Below, one piece after another: positions 5,054 through 5,392 of a stretch of DNA of 5,392 nucleotides; position 1 is the first letter of the stretch; the number at the start of each line of letters is the position of its first letter. Under the pieces are notes generated by a model, which searched no databases, had not been told where the DNA came from, and saw only the letters and a list, made by a program, of their open reading frames with translations. The stretch lies in assembly GCA_019347795.1 (NCBI GenBank), contig JAHWKS010000467.1, positions 1 to 5,392 on the forward strand. Reading direction: 5' to 3'. The stretch comes from Planctomycetota bacterium. GTDB taxonomy: Bacteria > Planctomycetota > Planctomycetia > Pirellulales > Pirellulaceae. The translations under genes were made by a program, and so were the position numbers.

Positions 5054-5392
5054 GTGTCGGCTCAACACCACCGCGGAATGCATTGCTTGAAGGCGGTCGC
5101 TCTGGGGACGGGGCTGCTCGCGCCCTTGCTCTCCGCCGCCGGCTGCAACACCGCCTCCACCGGACACAACCTCCAGGGCGTGCGGCTGCACCAGACCGGG
5201 CAGCACCAGCAGGCCCTGCAGCGGTTTCAGCAGGCGATCGCCTCCGATCCGGTGAATCCCGACAGCTACTACAACATGGCCGCCACGCTGCACGAGATGG
5301 CGATGCAGCGGCACAACGTCGCGATTCAGCTCGAGGGTCAGGCCCAGCAGCGGCAGCAGGAAAACCGCATCGCCGAGGCCGAGTCGCTCCTG
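5054..5392 (+). CDS. TPR-repeat lipoprotein (5' part, runs off the window)
   Basis: The first 113 residues are visible and the frame is open to the window end. Residues 9-31 form a lipoprotein signal: a short basic N-region, a hydrophobic core (VALGTGLLAPLLSAAG) and a lipobox ending A-A-G-Cys31. From about residue 40, GVRLHQTGQHQQALQRFQQA and IASDPVNPDSYYNMAATLHEMA match the TPR consensus (Gly49, Ala54, Phe58, Ala61, Pro66, then Tyr/Asn/Ala of the next repeat). A Gln-rich helical stretch follows (about 92-104). TPRs mediate protein-protein contacts, so an envelope-attached scaffold is likely; the partner is unknown. The GTG start is preferred because GAGG lies 5 nt upstream; an in-frame ATG at 5078 would shorten the N-region by 8 residues and also keeps the signal. 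The gene is divergent from purE. Confidence 0.82.
   Translation, partial: MSAQHHRGMHCLKAVALGTGLLAPLLSAAGCNTASTGHNLQGVRLHQTGQHQQALQRFQQAIASDPVNPDSYYNMAATLHEMAMQRHNVAIQLEGQAQQRQQENRIAEAESLL

Overview
The window reads like chromosomal sequence from a GC-rich planctomycete, probably of the Pirellulales type. Four things point there: a cadherin-like surface protein ending in a dockerin-type EF-hand pair, a PQQ-type beta-propeller lipoprotein opening with a WPWWRGP motif, a TPR lipoprotein, and two intergenic palindromes that resemble dispersed repeats I recall from that group. The taxonomic call is inference; no rRNA or marker tree is available here.

Layout. Bases 1-918 (+) are the 3' end of a large exported protein: the tail of one cadherin-like repeat, one complete repeat, a dockerin-like pair of calcium loops and a low-complexity tail. 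It converges on a minus-strand gene at 1015-1764 of the class-I glutamine amidotransferase / gamma-glutamyl-GABA hydrolase (peptidase C26) family, followed by a clear intrinsic terminator (948-989). That gene has glycine where the family has its nucleophilic cysteine. Bases 1765-2225 hold no convincing gene but contain a leader hairpin, an AT-rich patch with an 11-bp direct repeat at 32-bp spacing, and a perfect 10-bp-arm dyad. Next is a two-gene minus-strand operon: a beta-propeller lipoprotein (2655-4028) and, 15 bp after its stop, an uncharacterised 137-aa protein (2226-2639). Bases 4108-4195 form a compact element that can fold as a cloverleaf. purE follows at 4213-4716 (-). A 337-bp divergent intergenic region carries a near-perfect 27-bp-arm palindrome and leads to the start of a TPR lipoprotein (5054 to window end, +).

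How the genes relate. Only the propeller lipoprotein and the 137-aa protein look co-transcribed. PurE is a housekeeping purine enzyme with no other pur gene in view. The surface protein, the amidotransferase-like protein and the TPR lipoprotein look like independent units. I see no CRISPR array, phage, toxin-antitoxin, defence or insertion-sequence genes. The observations most worth following are the C26 homologue lacking its cysteine, the cloverleaf repeat, the 137-aa partner gene, and the direct repeats beside the dyad at 2135-2211.
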